Assembly (NCBI GenBank): GCA_013368315.1
Contig: JAACJM010000107.1
Coordinates: forward strand, 225,006-289,005
Length of the DNA: 64,000 nucleotides
Direction of reading: 5' to 3'
Source: Tetrapyrgos nigripes
Taxonomy: Eukaryota > Basidiomycota > Agaricomycetes > Agaricales > Campanellaceae
The position numbers were made by a program, and so were the translations under genes. Below are positions 43,787-56,077 of this stretch, piece after piece. Under the pieces are notes generated by a model. It was not told the origin of the DNA. It searched no databases and was given only the letters and a program-made list of their open reading frames with translations. Each line of letters opens with the position of its first letter. The first letter of the stretch is position 1.

Positions 43787-45802
43787 ATGTTTACTCTTCC
43801 AAACGAGCTCATTGGAGAGATTCTCGGCTATCTGGTTGAAGTAACACGCGGTCTTGAAGTCCTCGTAGCAAGCTCTAGGGCAGATCTTCAATCTTGTGCG
43901 CTTAGTTGTAGCGCAGTTTTTCTTCCAGCCATACGGATTTTGTGGAATAACGTCGAGCTTACGCCAATCCTCAAGCTGTTGCCTGGTTTTGATGCTGTAG
44001 ATGGGTACTACGTGAGTCGTCGAGAAAGCTTTTTACCGCCCAAAGGGCTTATCCAGTGTTTCTTTCTAGGTCATCACTGGTGATCTCAATGACGACACTT
44101 TGGCGCGTTTCGACCTTTACTGTTCTATGGTGAAGAGACTTGTTGTCCCGGATGCTTATCGTGTGCATCCTTCCGTCTACACCTTCTGGGCTCTTGCGCG
44201 ACCCAGGCCACTTCCATTGCTGAACAGCGTATATTGCTTCAGCACCAAGACCTTTGCTAAAAAATCCATGTTCATGATATCTCCCCATCTGGAACCAACA
44301 ACCTTCGTCAACTGCAGCAGTCAAGATTTATAGACTTACTTCACGCTTGTCAGAGATGGTGCGCCCCAGCTGCAATCCGTCTCTATCACACCCCCATCCC
44401 CCAGCCCCGAATTTGTCTTCGCAATGGTCTCCCAGTTCCAGAATCTTCGCACTCTTACTCTCAATGACGGGCTCCTCACAAAAACAGCCCAATCAGCGAC
44501 ATTTCGGTCTTTGAAAGAATTAGACCTGCGCCGCATCCGAGATGCTTCCACAGTGCTGACACTGCTGACACTGTGTCGAGAGTGCAAACTAGAATTGTTT
44601 TCATTACAATTCTCCCGTTATAATGGCAGCGTCTGGGAGAAGATTTTCGGTTTTCTTTCTTCTCAATGGTCACGCACCCTCACTCAGGTGGATGTAGACT
44701 ACATTGCCGAAGTAGATCGCGAAGCAGATATCTTGGATTGTGTCCAGCCCTTGTGCTCGCTGCAAAACATTCAGATCTTCAAAATGCGTTTTTTTCACTC
44801 AGGGTCTTCTTTCTGTATCACGGACGCACTCATCTCCAATGTCTGCAATGCCTGGCCTAATCTAACCAGTCTTAGCATGTACAGTTTCGGATATGGTCAG
44901 TGTCCTACTGTCGCCTCCTTGAAGACCATCTACGAACGTTGTCCGAAGTTGAAGCACGTCTCCATTCCCTTTGATATTACACATCTTCCTCCCATCAAGC
45001 ATTCCGACGCATTTTTACCTTCCACATCATCCCATAAACTCGAGTGTATCACCATATTCGTTGAGAACAAGGCCGTGCTTTGCACTCTTCTCGCACATGG
45101 ATCTACATATCTTTCGCATCATTTGGGGATCACATTTCCTTATCTTAAGGATGTCTTTCTCGAGACTTTCTTTACGATGCCTGAACCTTGGCCCAAACTG
45201 ATGGAAATGATCAAAGGGCTCGGAAATCTTGAAGGCGTATGTGACAAATTTTCTGACCTGAAATGTTCTTTAATAAAGTCTTCCATAGGGTGCCCCAAAA
45301 ACATTAGAAAGGAGGCATATCTGCGATGACCAGCCCCAAGTGACTAATGGCGGTATATCCGTCAACGGGCAGCTCCAGGCAGCACATCAAATGGTCAACA
45401 AATATGATAATGTGCGTGACTAGTATTACTTGACTGGACCCTTCTCTGAAGCTTAAGCAGGCCACATCTCAGGAAACATCTAACAACGACCAATCTCCAG
45501 CTGCACTCCCGGACAATGTTACCCAACACGAAGAACCTTCTATGACCATCGAGTCCTGGGCCGCCACGTTCTCCCCCGCTCCTACCCATTTCCCACCAAT
45601 TCAATATCATGTAAACTTCTTTTTCGAGGACCTCGGACTTTCCTCTGACCTGGTGGGCAAACTGAGACGCATAGGCGCAACGCACACCCATATTCTCAGT
45701 GACAGACCTTTCACCCTTTTCAGAGATTTTGAGCTTTCTGAAAAGGATGCTATTGCGGTAATTACTATGGTCCAAAGATATTTTGGTGTCGACGTTGCTT
45801 GA
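43787..45802 (+). CDS. F-box/LRR-like protein with an in-frame stop
   Basis: The start MFTLPNELIGEILGYLVE is an F-box core. It continues SCALSCSAVFLPAIRILWNN and, after an intron (44012-44071), a leucine-rich-repeat-like region (QFQNLRTLTLNDGLL, SLKELDLRRIRDAS, CPKLKHVSIPFDI). A TAG at 44331-44333 interrupts the frame, yet the same frame then runs on for 300 codons. Two further introns (45237-45288 and 45412-45460) lead to an extra C-terminal segment (ESWAATFSPAPTHFPPIQYH) ending at 45802. F-box proteins recruit substrates to SCF ubiquitin ligases. Agaricomycetes carry hundreds of rapidly evolving copies, so this may be a recent pseudogene. No intron that removes the TAG while keeping frame was found. 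Confidence 0.65.
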
Positions 45803-46413
45803 ACCCACTTCCGCAACTGTTTCATTGCTTTACCTTCTTGCCAACGAATACCCCCAAGCTATGTATATTACTCTTGCTATCATTTTTGTTCTCATCGCAC
45901 TGTTATCCCCAAGCCCCTGTCACGACGTATGCGTTGTAAATCACTCCTCCTTCTCCACTAAATCCATTGTTGTATCGTTTTTGTCCTTCGCATATGTTGC
46001 TTTCGAGTATAGCTACCCTCAATAAATTGTTGTTGTTGTAATGTGTCCAATAAATACCTTTGAGAAGCGGTATGAACAAACTTCCCGTGTTGGTCTAAGC
46101 ATTAGGTTGTCTCAGAAGGCGGACTCGGAGGAAGCACTATGAAGGAAGGCTTTGAGCAATCGACGAGTGGTTGACTAGTCGCCGTTGCTAGTGTAATGGT
46201 CTGTTCGACGTGAAATTACGTCTTAGGAGGAGGGCCTTAGATATGCTTGAATCATGATCACTCTCACAGAGGCGGGCAATGTTGTATTGGAAAAACTTCT
46301 CAGTTTTGGATGATAGCAAAGCGGAATATAAGAAAAGCATATGTATGTAAGGCAAAGTGAATGATGTCCGTAGTGTAGTGTGTATGTAAAGGAGGACAGT
46401 GAGGAGCCATCAA
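45803..46413. other. Intergenic between convergent genes
   Basis: Short open frames with hydrophobic content near 45783-46025 are in the 3' region of the F-box gene and are not supported as genes. Confidence 0.4.
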
Positions 46414-47106
46414 TCATTGGTCATCCGAGATGTAAACCCTGCGCAACTCGCAAACTTCACCCGGTTCGTCGCATTCCGGGCACTTGTGAGTGTACTTAAG
46501 AGCCCCTACAACACAAGAAGCACAAAATAAGTGCCCACAAGACGTCGTGCAAATCGTCTGAGGGTCCTCTTCCGAACACATGGGACATGTGAACTTGCAG
46601 GCAGCATCGTCTTCTTCTTCCTCCTCCCAGTCGTCAGTGTCCGAATCGTCGCCAAATTGATAAGGCGGGTCTTCCAGGTACGACACGTACTCGTGGTCGT
46701 AAAAGTCGGCGTATTCCCAACAAACACCGAACGCTTCTTCAAGCTTCTTGAGACGTTCTTCCTTCCACTCGGGTTTATCGTAAGGGCAGCTGTTAGGGAC
46801 GTAGTCGTCCTCGTCCCCGTCCTCGTCCTCGACCACAATGGGTTGTGAAGGGTCACGGTGAGCAGGGTCCTCCTCCCAGTGTTCTTGAAGTTCACTGGCT
46901 TTGTTGAAATCGACGTCGCAGTCGATACAGTAGAAATGATGAGGTCTGGTAACTTTATGGTTACGAAGCATATGCTTGTTGAGGAAACGCTCGCCGCAGA
47001 GACCACATTTGGGATGGGTTTCGGATTCGTTGATATGCGATATCCGGTCAACATCGTCTTCGAAGTAGAGGTCACAGAGAGCGCAGTATGATTTTTCGCT
47101 GGACAT
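46414..47106 (-). CDS. C2H2 and RING zinc-finger protein
   Basis: A single exon of 230 residues. The N-terminal half has several Cys/His pairs of C2H2-like fingers (SYCALCDLYFEDDVDRISHI, CGLCGERFLNKHMLRNH, YCIDCDVDFNKASELQEHW). A middle acidic stretch (DDSDTDDWEEEEEDD) precedes a C-terminal RING finger: CPMC...CTTSCGHLFCASC...CPEC. RING fingers of this C3HC4 type usually act as E3 ubiquitin ligases, and the C2H2 part could bind nucleic acid or a partner. The open frame is complete with good coding character and no intron. Substrate and compartment are unknown. Confidence 0.85.
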   Translation of the reverse strand: MSSEKSYCALCDLYFEDDVDRISHINESETHPKCGLCGERFLNKHMLRNHKVTRPHHFYCIDCDVDFNKASELQEHWEEDPAHRDPSQPIVVEDEDGDEDDYVPNSCPYDKPEWKEERLKKLEEAFGVCWEYADFYDHEYVSYLEDPPYQFGDDSDTDDWEEEEEDDAACKFTCPMCSEEDPQTICTTSCGHLFCASCVVGALKYTHKCPECDEPGEVCELRRVYISDDQ

Positions 47107-48530
47107 GTTCGAAGATATGGGGTGTGGACTTAGATGAGAGGATGAAATAAAGGTGGGTGTGGGTGGATGTGATGTGAGTAGAGTTGAGTAGAGGCAAGGT
47201 TAGAGAAAGCAGGTGAGCTGAGATGGGTGGTAGTGGTTCAAACTCAAGGTTGACTGGTGAGTGAGACGTTGGAAGGCAGATATTTATCCTTCCAGGATGA
47301 CCCTGTCTATGCCCGGTGATTTGTTCGTCCGGTAGAGTGGTCTCAGACCGGCGAGCTCATAGAGACTCCTATTGCTTGGAAGGTGATTAGGGGTGAAGAC
47401 GATAACTTGAGGAAACCAGAGTGCCAATAGGATTATTGGAGGGGGCAGAAAGGTTGAGGTTGATGAGTATGAGCTTGGGCACAGCGATGCTTCTCAGCAG
47501 GATAAGAACAACTCATCGAGAATCCAACGTCTTTTCGCCGGAACACAGCCCTTCGGGGTAGCCTCGGGGATTGCCCATAGTCAAAAATACTCCTTTTATT
47601 CGGCGCCTTGTTAGGGGACGAGAATATTGCTTGAGGGGAAAAGTCTGTGGCATGCGCTGCTGTAGCAATGTAGCAAGAGACTCACTGAGGGACCAACGAC
47701 GGCTGCACGCCAAACAACGCGACTACATGGTTGGTCTAGCAGCCGGCAAGAGAAGCTTTAACGGGATCGTGCTTGAAGCTAAAGAATCGAAGGTTGGGAA
47801 TGCCCGTGCTCAAAAGCATTTCCTTCTTGTAACTGTCCAATATCGTAAGTCAGTTAATTACTGCAACCACGACCACGACCATTACCATGGCAATCCCATG
47901 GTGGAGCGACGCACAGCGTAAGGATGGATCTAGTAAACGTATAGGCTACACGTTAAGCCCCCAAAAGCTTTCAGAGGTTGGTCGGACCCCCATGTCTTCA
48001 GCAACAGCGCGACAAGAAAATCAAGACATGGAAAAAATGATGAAGTGGGACCTCCAACGACGGCTTCCAGGTGTGACAAGAAATCTATTTGGACTTGATT
48101 TGGACGTCGAGGACGCATTAAGCTTGCTTGTACGCTGCCTTTCTACTGTCCGCGAAGCTATGGTCTGTCAATAATGAGGTCCTGAGGAGAACGCTACACA
48201 TGCGCACGCGTGACAGACTTATTTCAGACCAACCTTAGCGAAATCGGCTAATCTCTTGATTACTTTCAAATTCCACCCTTTCCACCATCATGCATCATAT
48301 CCGGCAGCCACCCGCAGAGTCCGTCAAGCACTGTCTGCTGAAGCCAAACGCTTTCAAGAACCAATATGATCCGTGTCATTGAAGAAAGAATGGGGCACGA
48401 GACCATTATCTGAACGTTGTCTGAACGTATCCGGTCCCAATCACAAGCCAAGCCGGGCTATTAATATTGGAGATCCAATTTGCTGCGTAAATGCTCGTTA
48501 TAACGTGGTTCCTGGTCTGATAGAACAACC
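47107..48530. other. Intergenic, no supported gene
   Basis: Plus-strand open frames at 47571-47921 and 47887-48174 (the second with MEKMMKWDLQRRLPGVTRNL) are short, overlap in different frames and lack motifs, so I do not call them. The left 200 bp should hold the promoter of the zinc-finger gene and the right end that of the P450. Confidence 0.35.
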
Positions 48531-51050
48531 ATGTCTGCACTCTCGGCTTCATTGTCAGATCTGCTCAACGCAGCGAGGGAGATTGTCTCACAAGTGACGA
48601 AGACCCAATTGGTCGCTGCGAGTACTGGTACATTTTCAAATTGGTATCCACGCGTGAAGGCTATCTTACTGACTGGCTCGGTAGTTTTCCTAGTTTACCG
48701 CATCGTCTACAGACTTTGGTTGTATCCGTACCTATTCTCGCCTCTCCGACACATTCCTGGTCCACCGTTAGGACATCCAATTTTCGGTCAATCGCCTACT
48801 ATAATCAACTCCGAGGCTGGTATTCCACAGAGAGAATGGGTGAAACAATACAGCCCTGTCGTCAGAAATATCGGCCCAGTGGGATTCGAGAGAATGATGT
48901 TTCTGAGGCCAGAGGCGTTGCATAAGATTTTGGTGAAGGATTGGTTGGTTTATCCGAGGGTGAGTACTAGTGTTTGCTTTGGTATTTAGCGTACATAGTT
49001 TTGGAAGTATGATTTTGACGGCAATGTATACGTCTCTAGCCAGGGTTTCTACGCCATATCTTGGGACTGGTAACTGGATATGGGTTATTGACGGTGACTG
49101 GAGATGAGCATAAGCAGATGAGGAAGGCTATGAATCCAGCGTTTTCAATTCCGAACCTGACAGCTCGTGCGTGCATACTTCCTTCTATCTTCTTTTTGCT
49201 CAGTATTGACGAGTTTACGGTGGATGCAGAAGTTGACATGTACTACGACCCGATTAGTGGGTGCGTCAATATCCGTCTTCATATATGCGCTTCCTTTGGC
49301 TGAATATTCTTTACAGCCTAGTCGAAATTATCTCTAAAGAAATTGACTCTCAACCTACCCCAGAGGAAGGCAAGCAGATCCTAATGTATAATTGGAGTAT
49401 GTGCATATCACTTTGTCCGCGTCTCCAAGTCATTCATCCCTCCTTGTACGTTTTCAGTGAGCAAAGTCACCCTCGATATCATCTGCGAAACAGCTTTTGG
49501 ATACCACTCCGATTCGTTACACAACCCACACAACGAACTAGCAGAGGCCTATGAGGACTTGGTGAACCTGCAGTCGGGTGTGTACTCCACTCTACCTACG
49601 TCTTCTTTCTGTAACCGCAAATCGCCAATACTCACTCCATCACTTCTTTAAAGGCCCCAACATCGCCAAACTAATTCTAACAATGCTCATCCCCGGCGCC
49701 CCCAAACTCCTTCTCTCAAACTTTGCCTACAAGCACCGGCACATGTTGGATCGTCTCACTTTCTTTACATCTATCTCAACACTCCTCTCTGCTATGCATC
49801 GTATCAAGAGGATTTCATCTGAGATGCTCAAAGAGAAGATGCGTGAATCCCTCTCTGTATCGGATTCGATAGACTCGGGATTGGCGATTGAGGAAGGTGA
49901 TATGGAGTTGGGTGGGAAGAAGGACATTATGAGTATTTTGGTTAGGGCGAGGATGAGGGAGGAGAGAGTTCGTAGAGATACCAATATAGATGCCAGGGAA
50001 AAGGATGCGGACGGAGAGGATGTAGGTGTAGGCACTGGGATTGTAGGGTATAGGATGAGTGATGAGGCTATGATGGCTCAGGTGGTGAGTATTGTGGTCT
50101 GGTCATTCTTCCTCTGCCAGATATTGTACTGATCGAGCATCTCCTCTAGCTTACGTTCTTAGGCGCTGGACACGAAACCACTTCTTCTGGGTTAGCTTGG
50201 ACACTTTGGCTCCTTGCCAATGATCAAGAGAGTCAGAAGAGACTCAGGGAGGAGGTTCTACCGGTTTTCAGGCCACAGAATGAGAAGGTGATGGGTAGAC
50301 CTGGTTATAAGACGTTGAAGGATCTGAAGTGGTTGGATTGCGTTGTGTGAGTGGACTGTGCTATTCCTCTCTTCGTCGTCGTCGTCGACTCTTTTTCCTG
50401 TTTGCTGACACTGACATGCTTCTGTATATTTTTGCAGAATGGAAAGTCTTCGTGTCATGCCTCCAGTGCCTATCACAATTCGTCGATCAACAAAGGCGGA
50501 TTATATTGATGGCGTTTTAGTTCCCAAGGGCACAGTATTCTGGATTCCTGTGAGTTATTTTCTCGCCTCTTTCTTTTAGCAGAGACCGGACTAGGTGAAA
50601 TTGACTTCATACCATGCCAGATCCGAGTCGTCAGCACCTGGCAAGCAATCTGGGGAGAAGACGCAGAAGATTTTCGACCTTCTCGTTGGTTGGATTTACC
50701 CAAAACGTATCACCCGGCGTTTTCGTTGCTTTCGTTCATTGCGGGTCCACATGCATGTATCGGGAAGACGATGGCGATTGTGGAGATAAAGGCTGTTTTA
50801 GGGTGGGTGTCTTTTTCGTTCTTTACTTGTTGCTAGTCCCTGACTTTTATATACGTGTATAGGGCTCTCATAGCGAATTTCACTTTTGAACCTGCGTATG
50901 AAGGACAGAAGGCAAAGCCTGCAGCTGCGATTACGATGAGTGAGTACATACATGCTTGCAAGGCTCCAGTCCGTCTTGGGATGCTGATTACCCTGCTTGC
51001 TAGAGCCGACTGACGGGATGCCTCTGAAAGTTAAGAAGGTTGTTTTGTAA
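48531..51050 (+). CDS. Cytochrome P450, CYP4-like class
   Basis: About a dozen exons. The N-terminal membrane segment (AILLTGSVVFLVYRIVYRLW) is followed by the Pro-rich hinge RHIPGPPLGHPIFGQ. Further landmarks are the C-helix region GDEHKQMRKAMNPAFS, I-helix FLGAGHETTSSGLAW with the catalytic Thr pair, ExxR in MESLRVMPP, the PERF-type FRPSRWLDLP and the heme loop FIAGPHACIGKTMAIVEIK with the Cys ligand. The last exon ends PLKVKKVVL before TAA at 51048. The AGHETT I-helix and the overall order fit CYP4/CYP52-like monooxygenases common in basidiomycetes. An ER-bound enzyme needing P450 reductase; substrate unknown. Exon junctions around 49165-49318 were fixed by frame (LTAQVDMYYDPISG|LVEI). Confidence 0.88.
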
Positions 51051-51761
51051 GGTCTCACTGTCTCATATGGTGTGCCATCTTACTATGATGTGGAGGCCCT
51101 CAAAGCTTAGGGAAATTTCAGTTATCATATCTATTCATCTTATATATTCGAAGTGTATGTGCTTTGCGAATTTTAGTGTACATGTATGATACGCTACGGT
51201 ATTTGTATGCTGCTGTTCCTGGTCATTGACGTTCTGAGAGGTAACTAGCGACTACTAGTGCGCCTCGCAAGCGCCTCAAGCGCAACATTTGAGTTTTACG
51301 GCGACACCTCGCACGACTTGGTTGGGAAAGCTGGGGTAGCAATGACCATAGTTTGAGCTTCGCTTCTGCACCTTTTGGCTTTTGTGAAATCGTCTAGCTC
51401 GGGTCATAAAGGACATGGAGAGAAAATTACATATAGAAAGCTTTGGCCTCACACAGGAATGGGTAGAAACATTCGAACTAAGGACTCAGTACTTTGCTGC
51501 GTATAGGTAACATTGCATATGTACGCGTGAGAACGTGATCTGTCCCAACAACGCCTCCACCTGTCCATCCTCAACTCGTCCACCACCACCTTCTGCCAAA
51601 TTTTTCGGCCTTTTTGCTCGTGAAAAAAGCATCCAATCAACCTCATATAGTCTCCAGTTGGCTGCTTCTTCATCGTCCAACTCCCACTCGTCCTCCCCGA
51701 AAAACGACCAATATCCATCCACCACCCAGTAAATTCCAAGCTTAGAGTGCCTAATACAACA
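51051..51761. other. Intergenic, includes the DHH1 leader
   Basis: No gene. 51540-51740 is pyrimidine-rich, as expected before a highly expressed fungal gene. Confidence 0.4.
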
Positions 51762-53407
51762 ATGTCTCAAGCACCTACACCATCCTCATCGTCGTACGTC
51801 TCATCGATTCTCCATTTTTCATTGCGTCGTCATGCTGAAAGAACGAACCAGCTCCGACAACTGGAAGGCCGGGCTTAGACCTCCTCCAAAAGACTACCGT
51901 CCCCAAACCGAGGACGTGACAGCTACCAAAGGTGTCGAATTCGAAGATATGAGACTTCGTCGCGAACTCCTCATGGGTATTTTCGAAGCCGGGTTCGAAA
52001 ATCCCTCGCCCATCCAAGAAGAAGCCATCCCTATCGCCCTCACTAAACGCGACGTCCTCGCCCGTGCCAAAAACGGCACTGGTAAAACTGCTGCTTTCGT
52101 CATTCCATCTCTCCAACAAGTGGATCCTCTGAAGAACAAGATCCAAGCCCTTCTCCTCGTCCCGACGAGAGAGCTCGCGTTGCAGACATCCCAAGTCTGT
52201 AAAATTCTAGGAAAGCATATGGGTATCCAGATCATGGTTACCACTGGTGGCACAACCCTCAAAGACGATATCATGCGGTTGTCAGAGACGGTACACGTCC
52301 TTGTTGGGACACCTGGTCGTATTCTCGATCTGGCTGGTAAAAACGTAGCGGATTTGAGCGAGTGTCCGGTGTTTGTTATGGATGAAGCTGATAAGCTTTT
52401 GTCGCCCGAGTTTGCGCCTGTCATGGAGCAGCTCTTGGCGTATCTGCCTGAGAATCGTCAGGTCATGTTATTCAGTGCTACTTTCCCAATGATTGTAAAG
52501 GACTTCAAGGTGCGTACTGTACTCTATGTTTTTTTATCTTCTTGTTCATGTTTTCCCTTCAGGACAAACACATGAGGTCTCCTTACGAGATCAACCTCAT
52601 GGACGAACTGACCCTGCGCGGTGTCACTCAATATTACGCTTATGTTGAAGAAAGGCAGAAAGTGCACTGTCTCAACACCCTCTTCTCCAAAGTGTGTTCT
52701 CTTCAAACTTTCTAGAGTCTTTTGTGATCCTCATTGTCTTTTAGCTCCAAATCAACCAGTCCATCATCTTCTGTAACTCAACCAACCGAGTCGAGCTCCT
52801 CGCGAAAAAAGTGACAGAGCTCGGCTACTCCTGTTTCTACTCACACGCCAAAATGCTCCAATCTCATCGTAACCGTGTCTTCCACGACTTCCGTAACGGT
52901 GTCTGCCGAAACCTCGTCTGTTCCGACCTCCTCACCCGTGGTATCGATATCCAAGCCGTCAACGTTGTCATCAACTTTGACTTCCCCAAAAACTCTGAAA
53001 CTTATCTTCACCGTATCGGTCGTTCAGGTCGATTCGGCCACCTGGGTTTGGCGATTAACCTCGTGACATACGAGGATAGGTTCAATCTATATAGGATTGA
53101 ACAAGAATTGGGAACAGAGATTCAGCCGATTCCTCAGATCATTGATAAGGGGTTGTATGTGGCTCCTAGTGCCGGTGTTGGGCCTACGGAGGAAGAGAAG
53201 AAGTTGCAGCAGCAGCAACAACAGGTGCAGGCGAGACAGCAGCAGTTGTTGCAACAGCAACAGAAGTTGTTGGCTCAGCAGCAGGCTCAGGCAGCTCAGC
53301 AGATGCAGGGGCAAGGGCAGGTTGTGTATCAGAGTAATGGGCAGCAGCCGAGGTCGAATGGTACACCTGCTGGGTACCGTGGGGGTGTAGCGACTGCTGC
53401 ACGATGA
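51762..53407 (+). CDS. DHH1: DEAD-box RNA helicase DHH1/DDX6
   Basis: Exons 51762-51793, 51852-52509, 52563-52691 and 52745-53407 encode 493 residues. The Q-motif region ([20 protein letters not shown]), motif [14 protein letters not shown], Ia PTRELALQ, Ib [14 protein letters not shown] as [21 protein letters not shown], and C-terminal motifs [28 protein letters not shown] and [15 protein letters not shown] are all intact. The [20 protein letters not shown] start and the [21 protein letters not shown] stretch are specific to the Dhh1/DDX6 group. It promotes mRNA decapping and translational repression in P-bodies. The C-terminal tail is Gln-rich. The first intron was placed at 51794-51851 because it alone keeps frame. 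Confidence 0.96.
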
Positions 53408-54694
53408 GCGTTGTTGTAGTAGAAGGTTGAGGGAAGGACGGTGGTGATGTGGGAGACGTAGAAAGAGAAGGAGAGAGAGAGAGGCGGCCTTTATTCGTAT
53501 ATCCCAGACAACAATATTCTCACCCTCGACAAGGTCTTTTCAACAAAATCCCCGCCTCATCAACCCCGGTCTTACCATCGTCTCTTTTTGAATCTCATTC
53601 TTATAATGTTTTCCGAAGCAACTGTATTATCTACATCGTCACCCTCCCTGTGTCTTTTTGTTTGTTGGGGGTTTATTCGTTTTAATTCGTTCCAGACCTC
53701 ATCGCTTTCGTCTTATCGCTTTGTTGTCCGGACACTTTCAACCCCTCTCCTCTCTCTCAGCGTGCTACATACACCATATATGCTTCACTGTCCCCTTACA
53801 CAACTCCTTCCCGATCAGCCCTGACCTTACACTTCATCTGGACGAGTCTTCTACTCTCGCCTTTCTTCTATCACTGCTCGTCGTCCATCTCATCGTCTAT
53901 CCTCCACCATCAAACGTTGTCAATGATCCGTTCGTTATCGTATATACTCATCTCCTGGTTACATTTTACGCTATGTGCTGTATAAACGAATCAACCAACC
54001 ATCATCATCATCATCTCCGCCTTGCCATCATCTACACCCTCTCCATCCTATACTCCCATAACCATTAGCCATTCTATTCCCGATCTCCACCCATTACTCC
54101 CACTAACCACCCTTTCACCATTCTTTCGCCTTTACCCTTACCCTCCACCTACCCGTTATACTTTCTTTCATCATCGCCGGTGTGCTCGTTGTTGATGTCG
54201 TACCATATCGTGTCGTGTAGTGTCGTGTAGTCGTCGTCGCTATTAAACCTGTTTTGGATGTCGGATGTGATTGGAAGTTGCGGTTGCAGTTGCTTGTGAT
54301 TTTTCTAAGGCATTTGCTTGATTTCAGATTAGTACTACATGTTTTCTTTACCTAATGCAGGTAATAATTAATAATTGAGCAAGCTTTTGGGAATTTGGAG
54401 TCCATAGTCCAGATGTATCTGCGCGTATACTGCAATGCTAGGAGTTGCAGGTGGACCAATAGCAGTGCTGAATGAGCGGCAATTTACTTAGCCTTACTAT
54501 TCGCAAGCTTGATCCTGTACTACCATCACGACCTCTCTTACCTGTTTCACACAAACTGCTTCCGAGCAGTGTTGGCTTTTCGGTATGTTCTACTCGTAAA
54601 AATGCTTTAGAAAACTGGTTCTAAACTTCCTGGTTCAGTTCAAAAGTTTGGAATAGTCTTTCGAGATAAAGGCTTAAACATCTCTACATGAGCT
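53408..54694. other. 3' region of DHH1 and intergenic
   Basis: Long pyrimidine-rich sequence with short repeats (CATCATCATCATC near 54000, TCGTGTAGTG near 54205). No gene seen. A short 5' part of the next gene's promoter may lie near 54600. Confidence 0.4.
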
Positions 54695-56077
54695 ATGACC
54701 GGTTACCAATGTACGTTTGCTATTTCTTATCCCTTCATTCAGAAACAGAACCATACCTGTAGGCATAGACGTTCGTCGTCAGCATCCAAATACCGCTTCA
54801 ACTTGAACGCACGACACCGAGCTATTACATTCCTCAAATTCTTCATTCCAGCCGCTGTCCTCCTCATCCTCTACGGAGTCTTCATCTACGAACCTCACGT
54901 CGAAATCGCATTCTACGAAAGAGGTTGGGTATACAGAGAAATCGAACCCATAAAACCCCTAGCTGGCTGTTTCCACCCTGAACGTGTCAGTGCAAAGTAT
55001 AACGTGTCAGAAGCTCTCTATGGACCTAAATATACGGATCCTCAAGCGGGCGTACGTCTGAGATTTGGGATGGACTGTTATGATCTCGCAGGAACCATTC
55101 GGAGTCCACCAAAATCCCCTTCACGGCCCACCCTCCCACCAGACGAACGAACTCAGTTTCATACCTACTGGAGGATTGATCTCGCGGAATTCGGACCAAG
55201 GCAGGAATACATGCTCAAGTCGTTCTTCGCTACGCAGGATTTACGCCAGACGAGGTTAGTGCTGTGGTCTAATGGGGATTTGGCGGAGGGGAATAGGATT
55301 TTGCAGACTTATTTGAAGACGTATCCTAATGCGTTTGCGGTGAGGAAGCTTAGTATTCCAGAGCTGGCGAAGGGAACGATTCTAGAAGGACATTCCTTGC
55401 TGACGAGTAAGGACAAGAAGGCGTGGTTGGATGGGGACCTTATCCGGCTCTTGTTACTGTGGAATTATGGTGGAGTTTGGATAGACATGGATTCGTTGTT
55501 GACGAGGGATTTGGAACCATTGCTAGAACATGAGTTTGTTACTCAGTGGGATTGTTATGGTGAGTGTTCCTCTTAGCCGTCTCTTTTTCTCTCAAACTAA
55601 CGAGCTCTCTGAACAGATAAAAAGTACTCTGCTCTAAACGGCGCTCTAATGCGTTTCCGCCAACACTCTCCTTACCTCTGCGAAGCCTTCAACATCATGC
55701 TCAACGACACACCACCTCGTGAAGACTCCACCGACTGGGGATCTATCCTCTATCTCAAACTCTGGCGTCGCCTCGTCGCAGCATCCATACCACCCTTCAA
55801 AATTCTACCCTTCTGCTTCAGCGACGGTCGTTCATGCAGATTAGACAACCGACTCCCAGATCCCTTCGTCTCAGATGATTCGAAAGGAAAATGGACGATG
55901 GGACTAGGAATAGAAGAAGGCGGTGCTTTGGATATGACGTTGCATGAAAAAGTGTTTAGTGTGCATTTGCATAATCAGTGGGAGAAGGAGTTTCCAAGGA
56001 ATGGATGGGTGGAGAGGTTGTTGATCAAGGGGTATGATAAAAAGGTGATGAGTCATCGGGAGGCTGAGATATCATGA
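54695..56077 (+). CDS. Type II membrane glycosyltransferase with DXD motif
   Basis: Exons 54695-55559 and 55617-56077 give 441 residues. A basic cytosolic start is followed by one signal-anchor (FLKFFIPAAVLLILYGVFIY, about 47-68) and a lumenal domain. The catalytic region has LDGDLIRLLLLWNYGGVWID followed by MDSLLTRDLEP, so the DXD is in WIDMD, as in the Gly_transf_sug/GT32-like group. Later come DKKYSALNGALMRF, FNIMLNDTPP and SVHLHNQWEKEF. Location is the Golgi by topology, where it would add a sugar from a nucleotide donor to protein or lipid glycans. The donor and linkage cannot be read from sequence. The first ATG gives the only uninterrupted start. Confidence 0.85.

Noticed and set aside
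47571..48174. Two overlapping + strand ORFs between the RING gene and the P450
   Set aside because: Short, in different frames, no motif or splice support.
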